Origin: an uncultured Paracoccaceae bacterium
Lineage (GTDB): Bacteria; Pseudomonadota; Alphaproteobacteria; Rhodobacterales; Rhodobacteraceae
Length of the DNA: 64,000 nucleotides
Assembly (NCBI GenBank): GCA_943787985.1
Contig: CALSOO010000005.1
Coordinates: 248,001 to 312,000 of the forward strand
Direction: 5' to 3'
A program made the position numbers and the translations under genes. The notes below the pieces were generated by a model that saw only the letters and a program-made list of their open reading frames with translations, was not told the origin of the DNA and did not search any database. Positions 1 to 7,842 of the stretch are shown here, piece after piece (position 1 is the stretch's first letter; every line of letters starts with the position of its first letter).

Positions 1-535
1 ATTTGCGCAGGTCTGCGCAGAACTCACCCATCCCTTGGTCCGATTTGGCGACGCCCACACGCAGGCTGAGTTCAGCCGCAGGAGGGATCGTAACCAACAC
101 AGTGGAAACCCCGAACCCGGAATGCCCCCAGTTCTCGTTCTCCCGCCAAAAGCTGATGTCGAGGACGTTCAGATCCGCAACCACCAACAACACGCGCCCA
201 CCTAGGGGCAATCTGCGCTGTGCATAATCCAGCGCAAATCCCCAACCCGCACATTCATAGGATGCGGTGAAGTTGCGGGGCACGTTCGGGGTGTGCTCTG
301 CAATACTTTTGGCGATGAGGTCCCAATTCAGGTACCCCGACACAAATGGCATATCCATGATCGTGCTAACGCACATCGCAAAATCCACCTGCGGGTGATC
401 GTGGGCAGCCATAGTCGTCGCAATTTCTGCGCCGATCACGTCGCCAACAACTTCGCATGCAGCGGCGCCGCTCAGGCGTTCGCGCGTGTCCAGTTGTGGG
501 ACACAACGGTAGTGGATTCCCTCAAGCTGCAACAT
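1..535 (-). CDS. KAS III-like thiolase-fold enzyme (partial, C-terminus outside window)
   Basis: Open from an ATG at 533-535 to the window edge, about 178 residues visible. The ATG overlaps the 3' end of the upstream acyl-CoA-dehydrogenase-like gene by 14 bp in another frame. Around residues 90-105 the segment YECAGWGFALDYA matches the ACAGF-x-YAL active-site region of ketoacyl-ACP synthase III, which would make Cys95 the nucleophile; a GHSGFGVSTVLV stretch parallels the FGDGAGAVVL strand of that family. In KAS III enzymes this Cys is acylated before condensation. Inference: a condensing or acyl-transfer enzyme acting on the ACP of this cluster. The His and Asn of the triad lie beyond the edge, so activity cannot be judged. 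Confidence 0.6.
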   Translation of the reverse strand, partial: MLQLEGIHYRCVPQLDTRERLSGAAACEVVGDVIGAEIATTMAAHDHPQVDFAMCVSTIMDMPFVSGYLNWDLIAKSIAEHTPNVPRNFTASYECAGWGFALDYAQRRLPLGGRVLLVVADLNVLDISFWRENENWGHSGFGVSTVLVTIPPAAELSLRVGVAKSDQGMGEFCADLRK

Positions 536-1589
536 CACGGAACCTCTTATTGCGCTGATAGATTTCAAAGAAACAACGGTACGAGCTGCCCTCCATCTTG
601 GAGAGCGAGATCAGATCGCGGGCATCGTCCTGACCCGGCACCAAACCGTTCACCACCAGATGCAACCACGTCTCGTTGGCCACCCATTTCAGGGCCATCG
701 CCTGATCCTCGGAATGTTTGTCAAAATACGGTTTTGCCGATTGGTTGCGCGCCGCTTGGGACAGGAACTCAAGGGCGGCGGCGGCTGTGGTATCAAGGCG
801 CAGGCGGCCGTTTTCCTCAAGCCACCGGGCGTGAGCAACCAAAGCCTGAATCAGGAAGGGACGTGCGAGGGACAAGAACACTTTGGACGAAATCGGCCCG
901 CCTGTGCGCAAAACCCAATCCGATGATGCCTCTTCGATCGTCAGTTTGACGTCACCCAATGGCAAGTGCCCATCCAGAAACGCAGGGCCCGACTGGCTGG
1001 TTTCGGCTTTGGCAAATTCTTCCGGCGGGACCAGAACAGGGGCCATCACCATCGATTTCCCCTGGCGCACAATCATGATGCCAAAATCGGAACGGTTCGC
1101 GTTCATCGACCAAACCTTGTCGACTGTCAGGCGTGGCGGGGTGTTTGTCGAAATCTCTGAAAGCCACTGATGCGCCAATGGCCCACCGCGATCCGTCATT
1201 GCGAAGCATGCTGTGAGACCTGCGTCGACCCAGCCCTGAACACGCTCTTTTTGCGCTTCGGTGCCCGACAGGTCGATCATCACAGCTCCCAACAATCCAA
1301 AGAACCGCGCCGCATTTGGCCCAAATCCGGTGACACGTACCTCTTCGATCAAAGAGCGGATTGCGTGCAGAACATCAGGCTGCGGCAGCGGGTTGCGGAC
1401 ACGGCTTTCTCCAACGTCTTTGAAGGGGTGGAATTCCTCTTCGATCACCATCGAGCTGTCGGTCAAACGCGCGGCAGACGAGGCCAGCAAACGGCGCACT
1501 TCGATCGGCGCCTCGGTGTGGCGGGCCAAGGCCCCCAACGCTGGTCGGGACAAGATTTCCCCGATTGGGTTCATGAATTCAAACGACAT
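522..1589 (-). CDS. Acyl-CoA dehydrogenase-like flavoprotein
   Basis: About 355 residues from an ATG at 1587-1589, which has a GGAGAGG-type ribosome site and overlaps the decarboxylase stop by 11 bp; an upstream TTG at 1607 is possible. Overall layout resembles the acyl-CoA dehydrogenase fold: helical N-terminus, a middle beta domain around residues 135-230 with a CFAMTDRGGPLAHQ-like segment similar to the FAD-contacting (A)LTE strand, and a helical C-terminus. It is shorter and more divergent than fatty-acid-degrading members (about 380 residues) and I cannot place the catalytic glutamate. In carrier-protein pathways such flavoproteins desaturate aminoacyl or acyl thioesters. Inference from context: oxidises an ACP-bound intermediate. 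Confidence 0.65.
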   Translation of the reverse strand: MSFEFMNPIGEILSRPALGALARHTEAPIEVRRLLASSAARLTDSSMVIEEEFHPFKDVGESRVRNPLPQPDVLHAIRSLIEEVRVTGFGPNAARFFGLLGAVMIDLSGTEAQKERVQGWVDAGLTACFAMTDRGGPLAHQWLSEISTNTPPRLTVDKVWSMNANRSDFGIMIVRQGKSMVMAPVLVPPEEFAKAETSQSGPAFLDGHLPLGDVKLTIEEASSDWVLRTGGPISSKVFLSLARPFLIQALVAHARWLEENGRLRLDTTAAAALEFLSQAARNQSAKPYFDKHSEDQAMALKWVANETWLHLVVNGLVPGQDDARDLISLSKMEGSSYRCFFEIYQRNKRFRDVAA

Positions 1590-2724
1590 AGGTCCCTGCC
1601 TCTCCAAGCTGTAAAAAGTTGTTCATCGAATACGTTTGGGTGTAGGCACCGCAGTCCTCAAAGATCAGGACATCGCCTGCTTTGACTTCGGCGGGGATCT
1701 TTCCGATCACGTCGTCACGGCTGCATGTTGAGCCACAAACGATTGTGGCCAAACCGTCTTCACGGACATCACCAGCCCGCCCCAACAGGCGCGGTTGGCG
1801 ATATTTGCGCATCATGTGTTCGGTCTGGGCGAGCAAAAAGGCTTGCGCCATTCCGCCGTCGCAAATCGCATAAGGCTGGCCCATCACGTGTTTCACTTGC
1901 TGAACCCGCACCGCAAAGATGCCGCAGTCAGAAAAGATGGCGCGTCCAAATTCGTGGATCAGGCGGCACCGCGACGGCAGTTCACCAAGCAAAGCGCGGT
2001 ATCCGTCAAAGTCATGGTTCAGATCCGGCCAGTTTTCTTCCAGGCCGCCGCCAAGGTTCAGAACCTCAAGGTCATGGCCCAAAGCCTCTTCAATCTGGGT
2101 CATAGCGACCTTCATCGTCTCCACCACAAAACGCGCAGCTTTGCGGAAGGTGTGCGGCCCGGCGTAAAGATGCAGGCCATTGATCTGCAGGCCCAACTCT
2201 TTGGCCTTTTCGACCGCGGCCAGCGCTTGCGGCATGTCCATCCCGAACTGATCGTCCCGCAAGGTCGGCGCTTGAGGGCAGACATCGGCGATGATTTTGT
2301 TGGACAGACGCAGCGACACAGGGTGCACGGTCCGTTTCCCTTTGAGGCGGGCGATCATGTCCAGATGTTCTGGCGTATCGACAATGAATGTCGCTTCGGC
2401 ACTGATCCCCGACCGCACCAACTGCTCGTTCAAAGCAGGCGTGTTGATGAAAATATCAGGCCCTTTGCGTCCCGCGATCAAGTGAAGCTCACCGCGTGAT
2501 GCCACTTCGATCCCGTCGTAGTTTTCAGGCTCGAGACGCATCAGCAAGTCCAGCTGATTGGACGCCTTGAACGAAATGATAACGTCCGTGCCAAGGGCGT
2601 CTTTCAGACCCGCAATGCGCGCATTGACGGCATCTGCGTTGTAAACAAACGCGGGCGTCTGAATGTCTGCGGGGCTCAGTGTGTCCACCCAGTCGAGCGG
2701 CATTGATGTGCTTTGATCCAGCAT
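1579..2724 (-). CDS. PLP-dependent decarboxylase, alanine-racemase-fold type III
   Basis: 381 residues from the ATG at 2722-2724, which sits in a TGATG overlap with the ligase stop; an ORF extension upstream lies inside the ligase and is not credible. Fold type III landmarks are visible: Lys53 in SFKAS (the PLP Schiff-base lysine), LNLGGGLE near residue 220 (phosphate-binding glycines), HEFGRA near 265, Cys334 in CGSTCSRDD and the CGAYTQTYSMNNF segment near the C-terminus. Members decarboxylate ornithine, lysine or diaminopimelate, and some, such as BtrK of butirosin biosynthesis, act on an amino acid tethered to an ACP. With a ligase and an ACP in the same operon the tethered mode is attractive, but substrate is inference. 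Confidence 0.8.
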   Translation of the reverse strand: MLDQSTSMPLDWVDTLSPADIQTPAFVYNADAVNARIAGLKDALGTDVIISFKASNQLDLLMRLEPENYDGIEVASRGELHLIAGRKGPDIFINTPALNEQLVRSGISAEATFIVDTPEHLDMIARLKGKRTVHPVSLRLSNKIIADVCPQAPTLRDDQFGMDMPQALAAVEKAKELGLQINGLHLYAGPHTFRKAARFVVETMKVAMTQIEEALGHDLEVLNLGGGLEENWPDLNHDFDGYRALLGELPSRCRLIHEFGRAIFSDCGIFAVRVQQVKHVMGQPYAICDGGMAQAFLLAQTEHMMRKYRQPRLLGRAGDVREDGLATIVCGSTCSRDDVIGKIPAEVKAGDVLIFEDCGAYTQTYSMNNFLQLGEAGTYVV

Positions 2725-4262
2725 CAGTTCAGGTCCTTTGCAATTGTTTTGAACGCGTTGAGGTCGATTTTGCCCACGGGGCTGGGGGGCCACTCGGGCA
2801 GGAAATGCACGAACCGTGGCTGCAAAGTGGGCGGCAGTTCTGCCATCACTCCGTCTTTGATCGCCGTCTCGTCAGCGCCGTCTTGGGGCACGATGAAGAG
2901 AATGGCGGACTCGTCCCCATCCGGTTCTGTGCGACCGATCACAACGGCAGAGCGCACAGTCGGAAGAGTTTCGGCAACCGCCTCGATGTCACGCGGGTAC
3001 AAGCAGTAACCCCGTTGTTTCACCAACGCTTTTGAGCGGCCCCGAAAGTACAAGCAGCCGTCAGCGTCGCGCACAAAAAAATCGCCCGTTGCCAGCCAAA
3101 CGTCATCGCGGTGGTGCCCTTGAATGATCCGTGCACCCGCCCCTGCGTCAGCGGCGTGATACCCTTGCATGACAGAGGCGCCGCGCACGTAAAGCTCGCC
3201 TTCTTGCCCTTCTTCGGCCTCGACCAAGGTGCCATCGGATTCAACCACAACAACGCGGGCATCAAGCCCTGGCATCGGGCCACCTACAGACCCCGCATGG
3301 CTGTCCACAAGATCGGCAGGCAGGAACAAGGCGCGCTTGGATTCTGTCAGCCCGTACATCGGGACAACCTGCACACCCGGAAAGGCGCGTCTGAGGCTAT
3401 CGATGGTCGTGGGCGCAAGGTGTCCGCCTGTGTTGCAGACGATCCGGACCCCCTCAAGCTCTTGGGAAAACGTGTTCAGGATGCGCGTCAGACCAGAGGC
3501 CAAAGCAGGGACAACGGGGATGATCGTAGGTTGATACGCTTTGATCATTTCCAGAATGCGGATCGGGTTTTTGATGCCCGTGCCCAGCACCAATGCGGAG
3601 CGGGAAAACAGAGTGAACAGAACCTGATAGATCCCGTAATCCAAAAACATCGGCGGGATGCAAAGGACGCGATCCTTTGGCGTGATGGCAAGGTAGGATG
3701 CAATCGCGCGCAGGGCCGTCATGATGTTGGTGTTGGACAACATCACACCTTTGGGGCGTCCGGAACTGCCCGACGTGAAAATCACAAGGCCCAGGTCTTC
3801 GCCCGTCGCATAATCCCGTGCCCGCCATGGTTCGCTTTGCGATGTGTGACCGGTCAGGTGGAGACTGCCGTCGGTTTCGATCAAGGCCCGGGCTTGAATT
3901 TCCGATCCGATCAAATCCACCACATCGTTGCTGGCAGAGGGGTCGACAGGACAGACAGTGGCCCCTGTCATCCAGGTTGCCAAAATGCCTGCCACACCCA
4001 TCAATGCGTTTTCCGCTTTGACCAGGACAACGTCGCCGGTCTGAATGCCGCGCTCAACCAGTCCGTTGTGCAAGTCCAGCACCATATCAGGCGTCAAGGC
4101 GTTGCCATCAACGTCGACGATCAACCCTGTTGCCTCGTCATCTAGAAATGCACGGCTCAAAGCCTGCGGCGCGTGCGCCCAGACGCGGGGATCATTGTGC
4201 GGGACGCTGACCGTGTCATGATCCTTTGAGATCACATGCAGATGTTCATTTTGATCAAGCAT
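2724..4262 (-). CDS. AMP-forming acyl/aminoacyl ligase (ANL superfamily)
   Basis: 512 residues, near the usual length of stand-alone adenylating enzymes. The P-loop FTSGSSGRPKG is at about 162-172, the MYGLTE motif near 304, the TGD motif near 390 and the C-terminal catalytic lysine in GKIDL near 498. It activates a carboxylate with ATP and transfers it to CoA or a carrier-protein thiol. It overlaps the upstream unknown gene by 8 bp and the downstream decarboxylase by TGATG, so translation is probably coupled. It resembles ligases found beside PLP decarboxylases in exosortase-associated and butirosin-like loci; substrate specificity cannot be read here. Likely partner is the ACP at 7379-7642. 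Confidence 0.85.
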   Translation of the reverse strand: MLDQNEHLHVISKDHDTVSVPHNDPRVWAHAPQALSRAFLDDEATGLIVDVDGNALTPDMVLDLHNGLVERGIQTGDVVLVKAENALMGVAGILATWMTGATVCPVDPSASNDVVDLIGSEIQARALIETDGSLHLTGHTSQSEPWRARDYATGEDLGLVIFTSGSSGRPKGVMLSNTNIMTALRAIASYLAITPKDRVLCIPPMFLDYGIYQVLFTLFSRSALVLGTGIKNPIRILEMIKAYQPTIIPVVPALASGLTRILNTFSQELEGVRIVCNTGGHLAPTTIDSLRRAFPGVQVVPMYGLTESKRALFLPADLVDSHAGSVGGPMPGLDARVVVVESDGTLVEAEEGQEGELYVRGASVMQGYHAADAGAGARIIQGHHRDDVWLATGDFFVRDADGCLYFRGRSKALVKQRGYCLYPRDIEAVAETLPTVRSAVVIGRTEPDGDESAILFIVPQDGADETAIKDGVMAELPPTLQPRFVHFLPEWPPSPVGKIDLNAFKTIAKDLN

Positions 4263-5085
4263 TTTGGTTACCTTTCAGGCCGATAGTGGAGAGCAGGCAC
4301 AATTGCGGTGTGCTGAGTGCGATCCGTTGCATTACCTCGGAGGGGGCGTTTGCACGGCGCGCCTGCAATCCGAATTGGAAGGGGGACAACTGCAACCAAG
4401 GCTTCACAGCTTTGGATGTGTGACCATGAAATCCTGTGCGCATGGCCAGGGCGAAAACATTGCTCGATAGCGGTTCGTCCGCTTGGGGGGCCAACCGTGC
4501 AAAGTGTTTTGGCGTTGTCTGCGCCAAAGGCGCTGTTGTGCTGATGCGGACCGCAGGTGCCTCTGGAAACAGATGCGCAAAGGCAACTTCGGCGGAAGGC
4601 ACGATAAAGGCGCGGTAAATTGCGTCGTCGATCTGTGACGCCTCAAGCCTTGCGGACAAGCCCAATTGCTGGCGGCGGTGTTCCCGCAACATCTGGATGC
4701 GATGCTGGATTTCTTTCGTAGCGGTGCGCGTCAGATGCTCTGCAATGCTTTCAGGCGTCTGTGGCATTGGCAGGACAACGACACAGTGCTCCGGGTGGTT
4801 CTTTTCCTGACCAAGGGCCACCATCGCGCCAAGCAACCGGCGATCCGCGACGGGAGCCCCCGTCTTCAGTACGACATTGCGCAATTTGGACGAAATCTCG
4901 TGGAACGCGGGTGTGGCTTTCGGTGTGCCCTCCACCCACCACGTTGCGGCCTCCAATACAGGAGCAAACGTTTCAACAGGTGCTGCCAAACCAACCACCC
5001 CGTACATGAGCAGATCAGCGTATTGCGTGGCAGGATCGGTTCCGGCCAAAACAGGGCGAAGGGTGAAATCGGATTGCATATTCAT
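4255..5085 (-). CDS. Unrecognised protein of the ACP cluster
   Basis: 276 residues from the ATG at 5083-5085, chosen because it forms an ATGA overlap with the hydrolase stop; a start 9 bp upstream is also open. I do not recognise the family. No signal peptide or transmembrane helix is evident. The N-terminal half has mixed hydrophobic segments; the middle (about 125-160) is a charged helical region rich in Arg, Glu and Gln; there is a Pro/Ala-rich stretch around 180-215. It overlaps genes on both sides, so it is a full member of the operon rather than an insertion. A role in the pathway is inferred from position only. Confidence 0.7.
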   Translation of the reverse strand: MNMQSDFTLRPVLAGTDPATQYADLLMYGVVGLAAPVETFAPVLEAATWWVEGTPKATPAFHEISSKLRNVVLKTGAPVADRRLLGAMVALGQEKNHPEHCVVVLPMPQTPESIAEHLTRTATKEIQHRIQMLREHRRQQLGLSARLEASQIDDAIYRAFIVPSAEVAFAHLFPEAPAVRISTTAPLAQTTPKHFARLAPQADEPLSSNVFALAMRTGFHGHTSKAVKPWLQLSPFQFGLQARRANAPSEVMQRIALSTPQLCLLSTIGLKGNQNA

Positions 5086-6029
5086 GCTGCGCACTCCCCA
5101 TCATCTGAAGGGCAGAGCGTGCGCAACCATGTCGCCACGAGCGGCGCGGCAAGCAACGTCACTGTGAAATGATCACCGCGCGGCAAAACTGTGTGCTCCA
5201 GCGCGACATCGGGCCCAAAAGCCCAAGGCAGGCGCGTTGCAATCGCATCGCTGTTCACAATCGGATCGCACTTGGATGTGATCAAAAACACAGGGCAGCG
5301 CATTTTAGAGAGCTGCGTGTCGGGCCATGTGTTGATCATGTTGGTGGCCGCACGGGCGGTGTAACTGAAATCCGGCTCATTCGGGCGGACGGATTCAAAG
5401 CTCAGGACACGCAATCTGCTTTGCAAGCCAGTGGCACGCGCCAAAAGGAATTTCTTGAAATTGAACTTGGGGCAAAATTTGGCCTCTTGAGCGCTCAACA
5501 CTTTTTCGGGGCGAAACTTGAGCAAGTAGCGGCTCACTGCGCTGACATCGACACCGGGGTTTGGTGTGCGGGTTAAGCCGCTGTCGCCTGAAATCGTCGG
5601 AGCAATCATCGCATACCCTGCGATCTCGGGCGCATCATCCTGGCTCATCAAATCAATCGCTGCGACCGCTGCGCCTGAGTGGGAGAAGATGAACAAGGGG
5701 CCATCGCCCTGAAAGGCCTCTACGGCTTCGCGCAGGTCATCGCGGTAGTCGGTCGGCGTATTGGCGTCCCCTGAAACCCCGCTGCTGTCGCCGTGGCCCC
5801 GAAAATCCATCAGGGCCACGTTCAGACCTTTGGCCGCAAGTAAGTTGCCAAGGGTCAAGTAGTAGTGCGAATCCATCCCCATACCGTGCAGCACAAGGAT
5901 CGTTCCCCAATGCTGACCACGCGCTGGCAAAGTCTTGAAAGCCAACGTCGCGCCGTCGCGGGTCTTGAGGCGGGCCGGAACCATGCCTTTGGCCGTTGCG
6001 GCGAGGTATGTGAGATTGATGTGATGCAC
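5082..6029 (-). CDS. Alpha/beta hydrolase (serine aminopeptidase/monoacylglycerol-lipase-like)
   Basis: 315 residues from a GTG at 6027-6029 lying two bases after the preceding stop; an ATG at codon 16 is an alternative. Features: oxyanion segment HGMGM (49-52), FRGHGDS after strand 4, nucleophile Ser118 in FSHSGAA, acid Asp255 in SKCDP and His287 in GDHF, so the triad is complete. No signal peptide, so cytoplasmic. Family members cleave esters and thioesters. In an ACP-based pathway a likely job is release of the product from the carrier protein, or editing of misloaded ACP; this is inference. Similar hydrolases accompany AMP-ligase/PLP-decarboxylase pairs in exosortase-type loci. Confidence 0.8.
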   Translation of the reverse strand: MHHINLTYLAATAKGMVPARLKTRDGATLAFKTLPARGQHWGTILVLHGMGMDSHYYLTLGNLLAAKGLNVALMDFRGHGDSSGVSGDANTPTDYRDDLREAVEAFQGDGPLFIFSHSGAAVAAIDLMSQDDAPEIAGYAMIAPTISGDSGLTRTPNPGVDVSAVSRYLLKFRPEKVLSAQEAKFCPKFNFKKFLLARATGLQSRLRVLSFESVRPNEPDFSYTARAATNMINTWPDTQLSKMRCPVFLITSKCDPIVNSDAIATRLPWAFGPDVALEHTVLPRGDHFTVTLLAAPLVATWLRTLCPSDDGECAA

Positions 6030-6031
6030 GA

Positions 6032-6718
6032 TTAGAGTCCCGCCAAAACGGTTTGTGCAGCATCAGACCAGCGTGGCACGTTGGCTTGTGCGACCTCTGC
6101 CAGCAAAGGCTGCGCATCGGCTTCACGTCCGGCTTTGATGTAGGATCGGGCCAAAAGCAGGCGCACTTCGGCCTGGCTGGCGGCGGACAAATCAAACGCG
6201 CCTGATGACAGTTTTTCAAAGTCGTCGATGGCGATCTGGATGCGCCCCGCAATGGGTGGGGAGTGCAAAGCGTTCAAACCGCGCTGCATGTAGGTGCCAC
6301 CAACTTCGGGGTTGTCACGTACCAGTCGATCCAATGTGCGTGAAGATTGCTTGGCGAGGGTCAGGACACGGATCAATCCGGTCTCGATACCCGCTTCGAC
6401 ACCCAGCAGGTTGGCGTGAACCGCCAAAATTTCGGGGTCGTTTCCAGCCATTTCAGCCAGCTGCAAAACAAGGGCTTGATCCGCTTGGATCTGTTCAATC
6501 GTGCCATCAACGCGGCTGCTGGCATCATCAACGATAACCAATGCAATGCGGCGCGCAGTTGTAACGTCCAGCGCCTGACCGGCGATAGACTGGGATTGAT
6601 CACGCAAACCCGAGGCTTCGGACGGCGCAAACACTGTCGGCGCCGACCCCGCATGGGCGATGAATGGTAGAGCCGTCAGGGCAAGCGCCTGAACGGTGGT
6701 TTGGACCCATTTAGACAT
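6032..6718 (-). CDS. Secreted alpha-helical (TPR-like) protein
   Basis: 228 residues from the ATG at 6716-6718, which overlaps the ABC ATPase end by 8 bp. The N-terminus has a clear Sec signal: two charges, a hydrophobic core ALALTALPFIAHA and a small-residue cleavage site before GSAP. The rest is Ala/Leu-rich and helical; the C-terminal 60 residues (ASQAEVRLLLARSYIKAGR, then DAQPLLAEV) read like a TPR hairpin. It probably sits in the periplasm. No enzymatic motif is visible. Between an ABC ATPase and a hydrolase, it may help export or bind the product; that is inference. Confidence 0.7.
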   Translation of the reverse strand: MSKWVQTTVQALALTALPFIAHAGSAPTVFAPSEASGLRDQSQSIAGQALDVTTARRIALVIVDDASSRVDGTIEQIQADQALVLQLAEMAGNDPEILAVHANLLGVEAGIETGLIRVLTLAKQSSRTLDRLVRDNPEVGGTYMQRGLNALHSPPIAGRIQIAIDDFEKLSSGAFDLSAASQAEVRLLLARSYIKAGREADAQPLLAEVAQANVPRWSDAAQTVLAGL

Positions 6719-7373
6719 GAGACAACTTTCCTTCTCTGAGTTCGAGGACCTGATCGGCGTATTCCGCAACCGACGGGTCATGACTGATTATGAAAACAGT
6801 GGTGCCGTCCTCGACGGCCATGTGTCGCAAGGTGCGCATGACATGTTTGGTGTTTTCCTGATCCAAGGCACCGGTGGGTTCATCACCCAGCAAAACCTTG
6901 GGTTTGAGAGCAAGCGCCCGGGCAACCGCAACGCGTTGTTGTTCGCCGCCTGACAAGAGCCCGGGGCGCATGTCAGCCCGGTGGGCAACTTCGAGATGCT
7001 CAAGCGCAGCCTGCGCCCTGCTTTCTGCGTTTTTGACGCGACCGCGGCGCAGCGGGTAGATCACATTTTCATAGGCCGAAAGTGACGGCAAAAGATTGTA
7101 AGCCTGAAAGATCAGGGCCAGATCACCGCGCCGCATGGCTGTTTTTTCACGTTCTGACAGATCGTCGAGGCGATAGCCGCAAAGCCGGACCTCTCCTTCG
7201 TCAGGGCTCGCAATCCCAGCAAGGACTGAAAAGAGGGAGGACTTTCCACTCCCGCTGGGACCGCGCAAGATCGTCAGAGTGCCTGGCTCACAGTTCAGAC
7301 TTACGTCTTTGACTGCGGGCACCGGCCCTCTGCGCGATTTGTGTGAAACCGAGATATGATCAGCTGACAACAT
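6711..7373 (-). CDS. ABC transporter ATP-binding protein, LolD/MacB type
   Basis: 220 residues, a single nucleotide-binding domain of the LolD/MacB/FtsE size class. Walker [10 protein letters not shown] (39-47), Q-loop FQAYNLLPS, signature [15 protein letters not shown], Walker [13 protein letters not shown] and switch SHD are all intact. In this class the ATPase drives a FtsX/MacB-type permease that moves lipids, lipoproteins or small molecules outward. No permease gene is present inside the window; it may lie left of position 1. It starts 5 bp after the ACP stop and overlaps the secreted protein by 8 bp, so it is part of the same transcript. Confidence 0.88.
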   Translation of the reverse strand: MLSADHISVSHKSRRGPVPAVKDVSLNCEPGTLTILRGPSGSGKSSLFSVLAGIASPDEGEVRLCGYRLDDLSEREKTAMRRGDLALIFQAYNLLPSLSAYENVIYPLRRGRVKNAESRAQAALEHLEVAHRADMRPGLLSGGEQQRVAVARALALKPKVLLGDEPTGALDQENTKHVMRTLRHMAVEDGTTVFIISHDPSVAEYADQVLELREGKLSHV

Positions 7374-7378
7374 CGGTA

Positions 7379-7642
7379 TCAGGCCGGCACAACGGAAAGC
7401 GCGAGCATTTGATCGTCGACTTCGCGCAGTGTCGTGTTCTCGTCGATGTCGATTTCATCGAAATCAGTGACGTGCACATAGATCTGCTGACAGATCAGAA
7501 TGAGCTCTACGACATTCAGGCTGTCGATGCCCACTTGGGCGAGGGACACGTCAAGTTCGACGCTGTCCAGTGCCAGCATGTCCATAATGCCGGACCGCAG
7601 TTCGACGAGGGTTTCAGGGATATTGGAGTTATTTTCGACCAT
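7379..7642 (-). CDS. Acyl carrier protein
   Basis: 87 residues, typical ACP length, acidic, with the phosphopantetheine attachment site GIDSLNVVEL and Ser41 as the modified residue. Four-helix ACP pattern: hydrophobic spacing in helix 1 (LRSGIMDMLAL), the DSL start of helix 2, and DEIDIDENTTL before helix 4. It is first in the biosynthetic gene train and presumably carries the substrate activated by the ligase at 2724-4262. A perfect 18-bp palindrome lies about 105 bp upstream of its ATG, between it and the luxR-type gene. It is not the fatty-acid acpP, whose usual neighbours fabG and fabF are absent. Confidence 0.9.
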   Translation of the reverse strand: MVENNSNIPETLVELRSGIMDMLALDSVELDVSLAQVGIDSLNVVELILICQQIYVHVTDFDEIDIDENTTLREVDDQMLALSVVPA

Positions 7643-7737
7643 GATAAAAGACTTTCTCTTTGTCTAAGTTTCCTTAGGGAGAAGGTCGCATTCCTGGCGA
7701 TTTCATGTAACTCCACAACAAGACCTACCGATCTTGG

Positions 7738-7755
7738 CCCCCACAATTGTGGGGG
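7738..7755. promoter_or_regulatory. 18-bp perfect palindrome, candidate LuxR-type operator
   Basis: The sequence CCCCCACAATTGTGGGGG is an exact inverted repeat with no spacer. It is centred about 105 bp upstream of the ACP start and about 95 bp beyond the luxR-type stop. LuxR-family dimers bind 18-20-bp dyads, so size and place fit an operator of the adjacent regulator. It lacks the CTG-N10-CAG core of classic lux boxes, so it would be a divergent box. No T-tract follows on either strand, which argues against a terminator. Confidence 0.5.
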
Positions 7756-7842
7756 TAGCGTTGTCCTGTTGGCGCAAATGAAAACAGCGCAGGCTTTGGG
7801 GCCTACGCTGCGGATTGATCTTGGGAGTTTTGGTGGAGCTGC

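Noticed and set aside
293..949. 218-residue plus-strand ORF at the left edge
   Set aside because: Antisense shadow of the KAS III-like and dehydrogenase-like genes; low-complexity composition and no ribosome site.
3111..4145. 344-residue plus-strand ORF
   Set aside because: Antisense to the AMP-ligase, whose motifs are complete; the translation is His/Gln/Arg-rich and protein-unlike.
7738..7755. Palindrome as a terminator of the luxR-type gene
   Set aside because: No T-tract follows on the minus strand, and the centre is A/T with no loop.
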